From the NCBI GenBank assembly GCA_013215825.1, contig JABSQN010000008.1, positions 1 through 51,556 of the forward strand: a stretch of 51,556 nt of DNA. The letters run 5' to 3'. The notes under the pieces were generated by a model, which saw only the letters and a program-made list of their open reading frames with translations, did not search any database and had not been told where the DNA came from. Shown one piece after another: positions 1 through 9,893 of this stretch; the stretch's first letter is position 1; every line of letters starts with the position of its first letter. This DNA comes from Piscirickettsiaceae bacterium (GTDB taxonomy: Bacteria > Pseudomonadota > Gammaproteobacteria > Nitrosococcales > Methylophagaceae). Made by a program: the position numbers and the translations under genes.

Positions 1-1569
1 TTCTTCTTCTATGGCTTCTTGTTCAGGTTCAGCAGCTTCTTCTGACATCTCTTCAACGATTGGAGCGTCGTCAAATTCAGCGTCAATAGTTTCTTCTATG
101 GCTTCTTCAACGACTATATCTTCAATCTCAGGTACAAGGATTTCTTCTACATCATCTTCAGCTTTTTCTAGCACATTTTCAATAGATTCATCTGCGCTCT
201 CTTGCTCACTGATAAGCTCAGCCATTTTTGCCAGCAATTGGGCTTCTTCAAGTTCAGGCTCAAGGATTTCTTCAAATTCAGGTTCAATTTCTTCTTCTAC
301 ATCTTTCTCAACAATAGAGGCTTCTTCTGTTTCTAGCTCAATAATTTCTTCCGTTATTACAGGATTTTCTTCCAGTTCAGATTCAACAATATCTTTATTT
401 GTTTCTGCTTGCTCATCCATAAGATCAGCCATTTTAGCCATTAGTTGGGCTTCTTCTGTTTCTGGAGTATCGAGTTCATCCATTACATTATCAACTTGAG
501 TTAATTCATTAATATCATTGTCAGCAACATCATCAAGATCCATTTCTGACACAGATTCTTGCTCTACTGTATCAGATTCAATGCTTTGTTCACTCTTATC
601 TTGTTGTTGGTTGCTATTAGCTGAATCAGCGGTAGCAACCACTGATTCAGCTTCAATCTTTTTTGGCGAATCTTCCTCTTCATCCAGTGCGGCCAGATCT
701 ATCCCTTCTCCAGCCTCATCGTCAGGTGGATCATCCACTTCTATTTCAACATCAATATTTTCTAATAAAGCATCTATATCATCAACTGAAACAAGATCTT
801 CTTCCTCGAGCTCCACAGGATTGGCTTCACTGTCACTGTCACCGTCATCAACAATATCATCAACAATATCACCCACATCACTATCCGCAGTATTCTCATC
901 AGATTCGATTATGTCATCACTAACATCTATTCCTGTCACTTCAGTATTAGCAACAATATCATCTATATCTATGTCAGCTTCATCTTCTTCAGCATCTATT
1001 GTGTCACCAATAGATTCTATCACTTCGATGTCAATATTAACGGCTTCTACGTTGGATTTGTCATCCTTTGTTATGGCAGATTGATTTTGGCTAATTACCA
1101 TCATTATCTGGTCTAATTTTTGTGTATTTTCTTCAATCTGTTCTTGTAGTTCCTTTGTATTATCAACAGATACTATTACTTCACTTGATGTATGTTCAAC
1201 GCCAACAGGCAATAAATCAAGCCCTGCATTTAGTGCTTTCTCAACTTGACTGGGTAGATTACTCAACGCTTTTCCATTTTGCTCAACAAAAAGAGTTAAC
1301 AATGATTTATAAATTTGTTGCTCATGCTCTTGTAGCGCCAATGTGGTTTGCGATAAAGCTTCCCCTACTAAACCATATTTCTCAGCAAGTAATGTATTCA
1401 AGCTATCTAACCGCTGATCTTTTAAGCGTTTTAGTTTTTTTACTGCTTTGGCGGCATCGGCTTGCACTTGATTTTGCTTTTTACTGGCTCTAAGTATGAG
1501 CCATAGACTTAAAGCAGCAAAAATACCTGCCAGCTCATATGCGAGCATTTGTAATATCGGATCGGTCAT
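1..1569 (-). CDS. Acidic repeat membrane protein, C-terminus beyond left edge
   Basis: An uninterrupted minus-strand frame of 523 codons runs from an ATG at 1569 to the left edge without a stop, so the protein is partial. It starts MTDPILQMLAYELAG, has one membrane segment at about residues 10-26, then a Lys/Gln-rich, probably coiled-coil stretch (about 30-160), then a very acidic Glu/Asp/Ile-rich region to the edge. Two near-identical 18-residue units, beginning EEAQLMAKMADL (403-456) and EEAQLLAKMAEL (196-249), lie 69 codons apart. The start overlaps the stop of the upstream VWA gene by one base (TAATG), so the two are probably translationally coupled. I do not recognise the family; a cytoplasmic acidic scaffold or adaptor anchored in the inner membrane is an inference. 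The serine-rich plus-strand frames over this region are its antisense shadow. Confidence 0.8.
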   Translation of the reverse strand, partial: MTDPILQMLAYELAGIFAALSLWLILRASKKQNQVQADAAKAVKKLKRLKDQRLDSLNTLLAEKYGLVGEALSQTTLALQEHEQQIYKSLLTLFVEQNGKALSNLPSQVEKALNAGLDLLPVGVEHTSSEVIVSVDNTKELQEQIEENTQKLDQIMMVISQNQSAITKDDKSNVEAVNIDIEVIESIGDTIDAEEDEADIDIDDIVANTEVTGIDVSDDIIESDENTADSDVGDIVDDIVDDGDSDSEANPVELEEEDLVSVDDIDALLENIDVEIEVDDPPDDEAGEGIDLAALDEEEDSPKKIEAESVVATADSANSNQQQDKSEQSIESDTVEQESVSEMDLDDVADNDINELTQVDNVMDELDTPETEEAQLMAKMADLMDEQAETNKDIVESELEENPVITEEIIELETEEASIVEKDVEEEIEPEFEEILEPELEEAQLLAKMAELISEQESADESIENVLEKAEDDVEEILVPEIEDIVVEEAIEETIDAEFDDAPIVEEMSEEAAEPEQEAIEEE

Positions 1570-3401
1570 TACAATTGATCTCCTGGATTTTTACGGGATG
1601 CGGCATTTCGTCGCCACATGAAAAAAGCGATTGCAACAAAGAGTAGAATAATCACATTTCCTATTACTAACTTAGAGCTTGCTGACATTACACCTTCATT
1701 ATTAACACTATCTTCATCTAACAATTCAGTAACTTCTTCATCGATATCTTCTAATAAATCATCACCAAGATCTGCCATTTCATCATCAACGATCTCTTCC
1801 ATTATTATTTCTTCTTCAATAATTGGCGGAGCAATCTCTGGTTCAGCTTCTTGTTGTTGTGTTTCATCAATCAGGAGTATTGACTCCGGTTGTAAGAATA
1901 AAGCCCGACCTTTTTGAGTTTCACCTTTAATTTGCAGGGCAACACTGTATTCTTCAAACGGTGTTAATTCTGCTAAGGTTAATTGCCATTGGTCATTGCT
2001 ACCTTTTATCACATCATATGACCATTCACTGCCATCTTCTGCTGTTAACAGTGCTGCGATAGTTAAGTTTTCAGTTTTAATCAAACTAACATCTGGTTTC
2101 AAGGTCAATCTATGAGTACGTGTACTAGCATCAATTAATTGCTCAACCGTAATTTCTAGTGGTGTTTCAACAACATTAATACTTTGACGACGTTGTCTTT
2201 CAAAAGTCTTGCTAATCATTGTAATCACAATATCATTACGACCGGGCTGAAATGTTTTTCCAACATGAGTCCGATAAATTCCATCTTGTAACATTGTATT
2301 GAGGTCTTGCTTCACTGAATATGCAGTTTCAGACTCTTCTTTTAGACGAGCATCTACTAGGTTTAAAAAACCAATTCGAGTGATTGTTTCACCTTGCTCG
2401 GTCAAACTAGCTTCAAAATCAAAGGTTTCACCAATTAGAATGTTATTTGGCAAGTTTGTTGTTTTTAACTTTAGATCGGTGATCACCATCACTCGGTTAT
2501 CAGGATCAAGATCGGCATCTATAATCCATGCCCCAGATTGCGGATCCGAAATTGTAATTAGGTCATAGCTATCTTCATGATGCCAACGGACATTAGCCGG
2601 CAGATTCTGATTGCTAATACGTGAGTGATCGGGAGCAACTAACTCCGTGGGTTTGGTATCAGACATACGAAATACTAATAATGTCATTTCACTGACACTA
2701 TCATCTATTTTAAAGTTGTTATCTTTTAAAGGTACGGTGTCACGTTGTGCCGCTTTTTCGAACATATGCAAAAACACGCGCTGTAACTGATCTGCATTAT
2801 CAACTTGTTCATACCAGCCATCGGTTGCCAAAGAAATACTTCGTAATAAGGCATGATCAGAGCTGTCAGATAATGCAATAGTATGTACTGCAATATTAGC
2901 GTCTTTGAGCCGTGGGATAACAATATCTAAAATACGTTGGCGTGATTTTTTACTGACATCATCATTTTTAGAAATATCGACTAAACCATCGGATAATAAA
3001 ATAACACTACGACGAACCTTAGCATCATCATTTTTTTGATTCGCTGTTGCTTTATTTAAGGCTTGCTCAATATCGGTAAAAAGACCTAAAGAATGAATCT
3101 TTTTCGATTGTTTTTCTGCTTCCAATCGCCATGCATCATTCACTTCACGATGAGGCACTAACATATTGACATATTTAGCAAAGGTCCACACACCTGACGA
3201 GGCTTTATCCGGTAACAATCCCACTAACATCCGCAAAGCAGGTGCTCGCAAATTATTAGGATCATTTTTCTTCATACTTCCTGACACATCAATAATGATT
3301 CGTATATCACTGACCGGCTCTTGCTCAGCAAAACTTTGCTTAAGCGGCAATAATAGTGCCACTAGCATCATTATCATTACAGATTTTTTAGATTCCATCA
3401 T
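1569..3401 (-). CDS. VWA-domain membrane protein (TIGR03503-like)
   Basis: 610 residues with a signal peptide (about 1-25, SFA/EQ), a von Willebrand factor A domain whose metal-ion-dependent adhesion motif DVSGS begins at Asp38, a beta-rich middle region, an acidic Glu/Asp linker (about 520-570) and a C-terminal membrane helix followed by an Arg-rich tail. The bulk should be periplasmic, anchored by the C-terminal helix. The layout resembles the gammaproteobacterial TIGR03503 family of unknown function; this assignment is from memory. It precedes the acidic membrane protein with a one-base stop/start overlap, so the two probably form a membrane complex. VWA domains bind protein partners through a divalent cation; the partner is unknown. 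Confidence 0.75.
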   Translation of the reverse strand: MMESKKSVMIMMLVALLLPLKQSFAEQEPVSDIRIIIDVSGSMKKNDPNNLRAPALRMLVGLLPDKASSGVWTFAKYVNMLVPHREVNDAWRLEAEKQSKKIHSLGLFTDIEQALNKATANQKNDDAKVRRSVILLSDGLVDISKNDDVSKKSRQRILDIVIPRLKDANIAVHTIALSDSSDHALLRSISLATDGWYEQVDNADQLQRVFLHMFEKAAQRDTVPLKDNNFKIDDSVSEMTLLVFRMSDTKPTELVAPDHSRISNQNLPANVRWHHEDSYDLITISDPQSGAWIIDADLDPDNRVMVITDLKLKTTNLPNNILIGETFDFEASLTEQGETITRIGFLNLVDARLKEESETAYSVKQDLNTMLQDGIYRTHVGKTFQPGRNDIVITMISKTFERQRRQSINVVETPLEITVEQLIDASTRTHRLTLKPDVSLIKTENLTIAALLTAEDGSEWSYDVIKGSNDQWQLTLAELTPFEEYSVALQIKGETQKGRALFLQPESILLIDETQQQEAEPEIAPPIIEEEIIMEEIVDDEMADLGDDLLEDIDEEVTELLDEDSVNNEGVMSASSKLVIGNVIILLFVAIAFFMWRRNAASRKNPGDQL

Positions 3402-3537
3402 AAAACCATAACCTATTGTTTTTATTAACTACATGCGCTAACTATCTAAAAGAAAGACAGTTTCATGACGTAAATGATCAAAGTTATGTTGTTTTATGCA
3501 GTTTTTGTGCCGTTATTACTAAATAAGTAATGTCTAT

Positions 3538-4725
3538 TTAGAGCAAGTCTAAACCTTGTTGCAGATCTTGCTGTATATCATCAACATTTTCCAAACCTAC
3601 AGAAATTCGTAACATGCCATCAGTGATTCCTGCTTCTACACGTGCCTCTTCTGTTAAACGACCATGTGTTGTTGTTGCAGGATGGGTAATGGTTGTTTTG
3701 GCATCACCTAAATTAGCTGTGATTGATAACCACTGTGTTGCATTAATCAGCTTCCAAGCGCCTTCTTTACCACCCTTCACTTCAAAGGCAATAATGCCAC
3801 CGAATGCAGATTGTTGCTGTTTAGCTAATTCATGTTGAGGGTGGCTTTTTAATCCTGCATAAAAAACATGGATCACTTGCGGCTGTTGCTCTAACCATTG
3901 TGCTAGTTGCAATGCGGCAACGGAATGCGCCTTCATTCTTAGATCAAGCGTTTCTAAACCTTTTAAGAATGTCCATGCATTGAATGGGCTCATTGTTGGC
4001 CCTGCTGTACGTAAGAAGCCATAGACCTCTTCACCTACTAATTGAGCATCACCAACAACCGCACCACCAACACAACGCCCCTGTCCATCAATATATTTAG
4101 TTGCTGAATGCACAACAATATCAGCACCTAATAATAAAGGTTGTTGTAGCGCCGGCGTGCAAAAACAATTATCAACAATCAATAAGCAATCATGCGCCTT
4201 AGCCAGTGCTGATAATGCGGCCAAATCAGCCACTTCATTCAACGGGTTTGATGGTGTTTCTAAAAATAATGCTTTGGTATTTGGCTTTATTGCTTGCTGC
4301 CATGCTTCTAGGTTTGTTAATGAAACATAATCAGTGGCAACACCAAATTTTGCCAAATATTTATCAAACAATATACGGGTAGTACCAAAGATACTACGTG
4401 AAGATACAATATGATCGCCGGCTGACAATAGCGCCATAAATGTCGACAAAATAGCGGACATACCCGATGATGTGGCAACACAAGATTCAGCCGATTCCAA
4501 TGTAGCTAAACGTTGTTCAAATGTACGTACGGTTGGGTTGGTGAAGCGTGAATAGATATTGCCCGGTTCATCACCACTAAATCTTGCCGCAGCTTGTTCT
4601 GCACTATCAAACACATAGCTTGATGTTAGGAATATTGGCTCTGAATGTTCGTTCTCATGGGTACGTAGCTGCCCGGCACGGACCGCACGCGTTGCAAAGC
4701 CTTTATCTTCAAATGAATCAGTCAT
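3538..4725 (-). CDS. metZ: O-succinylhomoserine sulfhydrylase
   Basis: A 395-residue PLP enzyme of the Cys/Met metabolism family, expected to make homocysteine directly from O-succinylhomoserine and sulphide in methionine synthesis. The PLP lysine lies at about residue 210 in SATKYIDGQGR, the form typical of MetZ rather than MetB or MetC. The substrate-binding segment YSRFTNPTV is at about 58-66, and the length matches the family. It stands alone, with a 48-base gap to the phosphatase gene upstream. Cystathionine gamma-synthase is the main alternative; the DGQGR form argues for MetZ. Confidence 0.9.
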   Translation of the reverse strand: MTDSFEDKGFATRAVRAGQLRTHENEHSEPIFLTSSYVFDSAEQAAARFSGDEPGNIYSRFTNPTVRTFEQRLATLESAESCVATSSGMSAILSTFMALLSAGDHIVSSRSIFGTTRILFDKYLAKFGVATDYVSLTNLEAWQQAIKPNTKALFLETPSNPLNEVADLAALSALAKAHDCLLIVDNCFCTPALQQPLLLGADIVVHSATKYIDGQGRCVGGAVVGDAQLVGEEVYGFLRTAGPTMSPFNAWTFLKGLETLDLRMKAHSVAALQLAQWLEQQPQVIHVFYAGLKSHPQHELAKQQQSAFGGIIAFEVKGGKEGAWKLINATQWLSITANLGDAKTTITHPATTTHGRLTEEARVEAGITDGMLRISVGLENVDDIQQDLQQGLDLL

Positions 4726-4772
4726 AGTCTCTTTATTATTAATCAGAACAATTCTATAATTCTAAAGTAATA

Positions 4773-6683
4773 TCATCCCTTGTGACCAGTGTTTTTTATT
4801 TCTATTAATGAAATATCATCGGTTGCAACAGCTTGACCAACAAAACTAACCACTTTATTTTTAATATCTGTTAAGCGTCCATCAGTACCACTCTCTACCA
4901 TTAATAATGCTTCAAAACCACCTTGACCCAACATATCACCAGCTTCATTTTCAGCCTCTGTCAAACCATCACTATAAAGGTAGATGTTATCGCCATTATC
5001 TAAACGAACGTCATAACTTTTTATTTCATCCATGTCATATTCTATAACGCCTAGTGGCAAGTAGTTGGATTTACAACGTTCTTTAATTTCACCAGTTTTA
5101 CTGACTATTAATACTTCAGGCAAGCCTGCATTAAGAATTCTAGCAAATGTACGAGTAGCATCAATATCCACCACCGTTATACAACAAAAGATATTGACAG
5201 GCAGAAGCTCTTTAAGCCTACAATTCAATTCATGCACCAAGACTTCAAGCGGTAAACCTTTTTTAGCCATTGCATCATGGATAGATGATACGGGAATTGC
5301 GCCAAGTGCAGCTGGTAATCCATGTCCAGTAAAATCACATAATGTCACACGCATTTCACCTGATGGTAAAATAGCAGACAGCATCATATCTCCACTAAAT
5401 GCTAACATTGCTTGCGACCATGACGCTAGCTCAGCTATTTCTTCATTGTTACTTTTAGTAATGTTTTCAAATATCTGACAGGCCATCTTTTCTTCATGCT
5501 CTAATTCTGCTTGCTTTCTCGTTAATTCCTCCATTGTTTGCTGTAATTTATCAGCACTATTTTGCCGTTCTGTAATATCTTGAACAATGCCCGTAAATAA
5601 TTTAGGAACAGATAGTGGCACCTCACTGACCGATAAAAAGATAGGAAATTTACTACCATCAATACGTTTAGCAATCACCTGCCGACCAATACCAATAATT
5701 TTTTTATGGCCAGTCTTATCGTAGCTGTGTAAATAGCCATCATGTTCTGATAAATAAGGCTCTGGCATCAGAGTTTTTACATTTTTTCCAATAATATTAG
5801 TCGCTGTATAACCAAACATTTTCTCAGCTGCTTTATTAAAAGACTCTATCGATCCATTTTTTGTAATTGTAATAATAGCATCGACAGTGGAATCTAAAAT
5901 TGACTGTAACTTCATATGCTCAGCCGTTATTATTTCAGCCTGGCTAATTATTTTTTGCTCATTTTCGCTACGCAGCTCATTATCTTCTTTTAATTGAGCT
6001 TGAATATCTGATAAAACATTAAATTGTGCATGTACCTGTTTTTTACTAAAGCGATAAAAAGCAGAGCCAATTATAAAAATAATAATCATGACAATAAGAA
6101 CAATCCACCAGACCATTTGACGATGCACGGTACTTTCTTCGATTAAATTTTCCAATAAATGGTCAATTACTCTAATAACTTCTTTTTGATATATTTCGTA
6201 AAGAAATGACATCTTACGATCTGATTCATTCGAGATGGACTCTACGACTAAATTTGATTCAAGTAGAGTCATAACTTCATTAATTTCGATAATTAATTGT
6301 TCAACATAGCTGGCAACCACGGTTTCTTCATCTAAAACATTATCACTTTCATTTAATTTAATTAGTTCATTTGCAAGTTGATTTAATGTTTCTTTCGTAT
6401 ATTTCAGACCATGAAAACTGCTCTTAATACGTTTTTCCAAACTATCATATTCAACATCATTACTCACGATTTTCAGTTGTAGAATGCTAGTCATAGCTTG
6501 CCCAGCATATGCTAACTGTTGTTGATAAATATAAATTCGGCGAGTTTCAATATTATCTTCTTCACGATAATGATCTTGGAAAAGTTGACCAACGAACATA
6601 ACAAGAGCCGTTATAAAAACAACAGCACTAACGTTACCTGCTAATTTTGGTAATTTCGGTTTTTTTATTGCATCCATTCTCAT
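4773..6683 (-). CDS. Membrane PAS-domain PP2C (SpoIIE-type) phosphatase
   Basis: About 636 residues. Two membrane helices (roughly 15-35 and 190-210) bracket a periplasmic, mostly helical sensor region. A coiled linker and a PAS domain (about 260-370, SILDSTVDAIITITKNG) follow, and the C-terminal third is a PP2C/SpoIIE phosphatase module with LCDFTGHGLPAAL and YLYSDGLTEAEN, which carry the metal-binding aspartates. Such proteins usually dephosphorylate an anti-sigma-antagonist (STAS) partner in partner-switching signalling; no such partner is adjacent. The ATG at 6683 is preferred because TGAGG lies six bases upstream; an in-frame GTG at 6701 would add six residues. Confidence 0.85.
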   Translation of the reverse strand: MRMDAIKKPKLPKLAGNVSAVVFITALVMFVGQLFQDHYREEDNIETRRIYIYQQQLAYAGQAMTSILQLKIVSNDVEYDSLEKRIKSSFHGLKYTKETLNQLANELIKLNESDNVLDEETVVASYVEQLIIEINEVMTLLESNLVVESISNESDRKMSFLYEIYQKEVIRVIDHLLENLIEESTVHRQMVWWIVLIVMIIIFIIGSAFYRFSKKQVHAQFNVLSDIQAQLKEDNELRSENEQKIISQAEIITAEHMKLQSILDSTVDAIITITKNGSIESFNKAAEKMFGYTATNIIGKNVKTLMPEPYLSEHDGYLHSYDKTGHKKIIGIGRQVIAKRIDGSKFPIFLSVSEVPLSVPKLFTGIVQDITERQNSADKLQQTMEELTRKQAELEHEEKMACQIFENITKSNNEEIAELASWSQAMLAFSGDMMLSAILPSGEMRVTLCDFTGHGLPAALGAIPVSSIHDAMAKKGLPLEVLVHELNCRLKELLPVNIFCCITVVDIDATRTFARILNAGLPEVLIVSKTGEIKERCKSNYLPLGVIEYDMDEIKSYDVRLDNGDNIYLYSDGLTEAENEAGDMLGQGGFEALLMVESGTDGRLTDIKNKVVSFVGQAVATDDISLIEIKNTGHKG

Positions 6684-7267
6684 AACGACCTCAACATTCA
6701 CTTATTGAGATGGTATTTTAATACCTTTTTTGATTGTATGAGCTATTAATTAGAAGTGCATCTGATTTAGAAGAACTAAATTTAAGCTTAAGCCATTGTT
6801 TAGTTAAATATTCAGAAAAGTAACCGCCAAAATATTTTTTTGCTATTACGTACGTCAAATACAGGGAATCAAAGTAATGCGCATTAATAACAAATCGCTA
6901 AAATAGGAATTAAAGTTAGATACAGAGAGAATAGATGATAAATAATTTCCTCAATATTCTCTCTATTACAAATCTGTAAAGTTACCCACATTATCTGTGG
7001 ATAAGTCTGTTAGTAACTTATGAATTTAATGCTAAGATCTTCGTGGATAAACAGTCATCCCAAAATGGTTAAATTTTGACCGACCTTAAATATCGTTTAC
7101 TTTCAGTTGCTTACTAGCGTTCTTTTGATAATCAAGTAGTTACAGTCACTTCCTTAATTCTACATTGATTAGCTTGATTAAATGGTGCATAACTTAAACT
7201 ACAGTAGTTCTTTCTTATGTTCAGCTATATAGTTTTCCACACTGATAGTAGCTACTTCCACTTCCTG
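6684..7267. other. AT-rich intergenic region with DnaA-box-like words
   Basis: About 580 bases without a convincing gene, between the phosphatase gene and the end of clpA. It holds a perfect DnaA box on the minus strand (TGTGGATAA, 6996-7004) and three single-mismatch words: TTACCCACA (6982-6990), CGTGGATAA (7042-7050) and TTTTCCACA (7233-7241). One GATC lies at 7036-7039. No stable terminator hairpin was seen. The promoter of the phosphatase gene should lie at the left end. An initiator-titration role is an inference only. Confidence 0.4.
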
Positions 7268-9523
7268 TTATTGCTGTAATTCAGCTTCCGATTCATGCTC
7301 AAAATCAAGATCTAAGTCTCCATCACGAAGTACAACACGAACATGCCCGCCAGCACTTAATTGACCAAACAGTAATTCATCTGCCAATGGTCGTTTAATC
7401 TTTTCTTGTACTAGCCTAGCCATCGGTCTTGCACCCATTTGCACATCATAACCATGTGTCGCTAACCATTGACGAGCATCATCATCAACTTCTAAGGTCA
7501 CGTTTTTGTCCTGTAAAATCATTTCAAGCTCAAGTACTGCTTTATCAGCCACGCGTAAGATTGCCTCAGTCGTTAACGCTTTAAATTGAATAATGCCATC
7601 AAGACGGTTACGAAACTCTGGGCTAAAGGCGCGTTTAATTGCTTCCATACCATCACTTTGATGATCTTGTTTGGTAAAGCCCATTGATGAACGCCCGATC
7701 TCTTGTGCGCCAGCATTACTGGTCATCACCAGTACAATATGACGAAAGTCTGCTTTGCGACCATTATTGTCGGTCAAAGTACCATGATCCATCACTTGTA
7801 ATAATAAGTTGAAAACATCAGGATGCGCTTTTTCAATTTCATCAAGTAATAATACCGCATGCGGCTGCTTAGTAACCGCTTCGGTCAATAAGCCACCTTG
7901 ATCGTAGCCAACATAACCTGGAGGCGCACCAATTAGGCGAGATACGGTATGGCTTTCCATATACTCAGACATATCAAAACGAATAAGCTCCACACCTAGA
8001 TTAAGAGCAAGCTGACGTGTAACTTCTGTTTTACCAACACCGGTTGGTCCTGCAAAAAGAAAAGAGCCTGTTGGTCGTTCTGGATGACCTAAACCTGAAC
8101 GAGCCATTTTAATTGCCGATGCTAGTGTTGAGATTGCTTCATCTTGTCCAAAAATAACGTGTTTAAGGTTTGTTTCCAGACTACGTAAATTATCTTTATC
8201 TTCATTATTCACTGTTTTAGCTGGAATACGAGCAATTTTAGCGACGATATTCTGTACATCCGTCACTCCAATCATTTTTTTACGTTTTGATTTTGGCAAA
8301 ATGCGTTGTGCCGCCCCAACTTCATCTAAGACATCAATCGCTTTATCTGGCAAGAAACGATCATTAATATGACGACTGGCTAATTCTGCCGCTTGTTCCA
8401 AAGCCGCATTGGTATAGCGAACTTCATGATGTTTTTCTAGGCCAGGTTTTAAACCTTTCAAGATTTTAATTGTTTCTGCAACTGAGGGTTCGGGTAAATC
8501 AATCTTTTGAAAACGTCTTGCTAGCGCATGGTCATGTTCAAATATGCCCCGATATTCTTGATAAGTCGTTGAGCCAATACATTTCAACTCGCCATTTGCC
8601 AAAAGTGGTTTAAGTAAGTTAGCAGCATCCATGGCACTATTACCCGCAGATCCTGCGCCAATTAAGGTATGAATTTCATCAATAAATAAAATCGCATTAT
8701 CTTGTTTATTTATTTCACGTAATAATGCTTTTAAACGTTTTTCGAAATCTCCACGATACTTTGTACCCGCAACTAACGCCCCCATATCAAGCGAATAAAT
8801 AACAGCATTTGCTAATATTTCTGGTACTTCTTTTAATACAATCTTACGAGCTAGACCTTCTGCAAGTGCGGTTTTACCTACGCCCGCCTCACCCACAAAT
8901 AAGGGATTATTTTTACGCCGGCGGCATAATATTTGTAATGTTCGTTCAATTTCCTGAGCGCGGCCAATCAGTGGGTCAATCTTGCCTTCTTCCGCTAAGG
9001 CATTCAGGTTTACAGCATACAAACTTAATGGATTCTTACTTTCTTCTTCTGCTGTTTTTTCACTAATAGCTTCTTTATCAGTATCTAACTCAATAAGATC
9101 ATCACTATGGCTAATCGCATTAACGATATCAAGTCGAGTAATTTCTTGTTTTTGTAACAAATAGACCGATTGTGACCGCTGTTCAGAGAAAATTGATACT
9201 AAAACATTCGCCCCTGTAACTTCATTACCACCTGAGGACTGAACATGCATGACTGCACGTTGTAAAATACGTTGAAATGCTAATGTAGGCTGCGTTTCAC
9301 GATCACTTTCATCAGAAATAGTGGGTAAATTATCGGCTAAGAAATCATTCAAGTCTTGCCTTAAGGCGGCAATATCAACATCACAACTCTTCAATACGGC
9401 CAATGCTTGCCCATTTTCTAACAATGCAAGCAATAAATGCTCCACTGTCAAAAATTCATGAGCACGTTTTCGTGCATAGCTAAATGCTTGGCTTAAGGTT
9501 TGTTCTAGCTCTTTACTCAGCAT
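7268..9523 (-). CDS. clpA: ATP-dependent Clp protease ATP-binding subunit ClpA
   Basis: About 751 residues, close to E. coli ClpA. It has an N-terminal Clp-N repeat domain (adaptor and substrate binding, about 1-140) and two AAA+ modules with Walker A GEAGVGKT (about residue 211) and GPTGVGKT, and Walker B FIDEIHTL. The segment GRSSMGF sits where the ClpP-binding IGL-type loop is found. ClpA unfolds substrates and feeds them to ClpP. The ATG at 9523 is preferred because GAGG precedes it at good distance; an upstream in-frame ATG at 9535 would add MRQN. It lies directly downstream of clpS, the usual gammaproteobacterial arrangement. Confidence 0.97.
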   Translation of the reverse strand: MLSKELEQTLSQAFSYARKRAHEFLTVEHLLLALLENGQALAVLKSCDVDIAALRQDLNDFLADNLPTISDESDRETQPTLAFQRILQRAVMHVQSSGGNEVTGANVLVSIFSEQRSQSVYLLQKQEITRLDIVNAISHSDDLIELDTDKEAISEKTAEEESKNPLSLYAVNLNALAEEGKIDPLIGRAQEIERTLQILCRRRKNNPLFVGEAGVGKTALAEGLARKIVLKEVPEILANAVIYSLDMGALVAGTKYRGDFEKRLKALLREINKQDNAILFIDEIHTLIGAGSAGNSAMDAANLLKPLLANGELKCIGSTTYQEYRGIFEHDHALARRFQKIDLPEPSVAETIKILKGLKPGLEKHHEVRYTNAALEQAAELASRHINDRFLPDKAIDVLDEVGAAQRILPKSKRKKMIGVTDVQNIVAKIARIPAKTVNNEDKDNLRSLETNLKHVIFGQDEAISTLASAIKMARSGLGHPERPTGSFLFAGPTGVGKTEVTRQLALNLGVELIRFDMSEYMESHTVSRLIGAPPGYVGYDQGGLLTEAVTKQPHAVLLLDEIEKAHPDVFNLLLQVMDHGTLTDNNGRKADFRHIVLVMTSNAGAQEIGRSSMGFTKQDHQSDGMEAIKRAFSPEFRNRLDGIIQFKALTTEAILRVADKAVLELEMILQDKNVTLEVDDDARQWLATHGYDVQMGARPMARLVQEKIKRPLADELLFGQLSAGGHVRVVLRDGDLDLDFEHESEAELQQ

Positions 9524-9561
9524 ATTCTGCCTCATATATATTTAGAGAATTGGTGACGACG

Positions 9562-9888
9562 TTACTCTTCTTCCAAAGTGCACTGCAATGGATGTCCATG
9601 TTGCTGTGCATAACTATTCGCTTGTTCTACTTTGGCTTCTGCAATTTCAAATGTAAACACACCACACAGCGCTTGCCCTTCCGTATGCACCTGCATCATA
9701 GTCTGCGTAGCACTATCATGGCCCATGCTAAACAAGCCTTCTAGCACTTCAATAACAAAGTCCATCGGTGTGTAATCATCATTCAGCATTAAAACCCGAT
9801 ACTTCGGCGGTTGCTTCAGATCGGGTTTTGTTGGCGCAACGATTAACTCATGGTCGCCATGTCCATCATGATCATGTTGGTCGCTCAT
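9562..9888 (-). CDS. clpS: ClpS adaptor, N-end rule
   Basis: 108 residues. A His/Asp-rich flexible N-terminal tail (about 1-25) precedes the folded ClpS core, recognised by VLMLNDDYTPMDFVI, whose Asn-Asp-Asp and Met line the pocket for N-terminal destabilising residues. The C-terminal core includes the conserved HTEGQALCG segment. ClpS delivers N-degron substrates to ClpA. It starts five bases after grxD ends on the minus strand and precedes clpA, so grxD-clpS-clpA may be one transcript. Confidence 0.96.
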   Translation of the reverse strand: MSDQHDHDGHGDHELIVAPTKPDLKQPPKYRVLMLNDDYTPMDFVIEVLEGLFSMGHDSATQTMMQVHTEGQALCGVFTFEIAEAKVEQANSYAQQHGHPLQCTLEEE

Positions 9889-9893
9889 TGTCG

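Noticed and set aside
11-1084. Serine-rich plus-strand open frames
   Set aside because: They are antisense to the acidic Glu/Asp-rich frame on the minus strand; Ser-rich composition is what reversed Glu/Asp codons give, and they lack ribosome sites and family features.
6982-7241. Chromosomal replication origin
   Set aside because: No dnaA, dnaN, mnmG or parAB nearby and too few boxes; kept only as a DnaA-box cluster.
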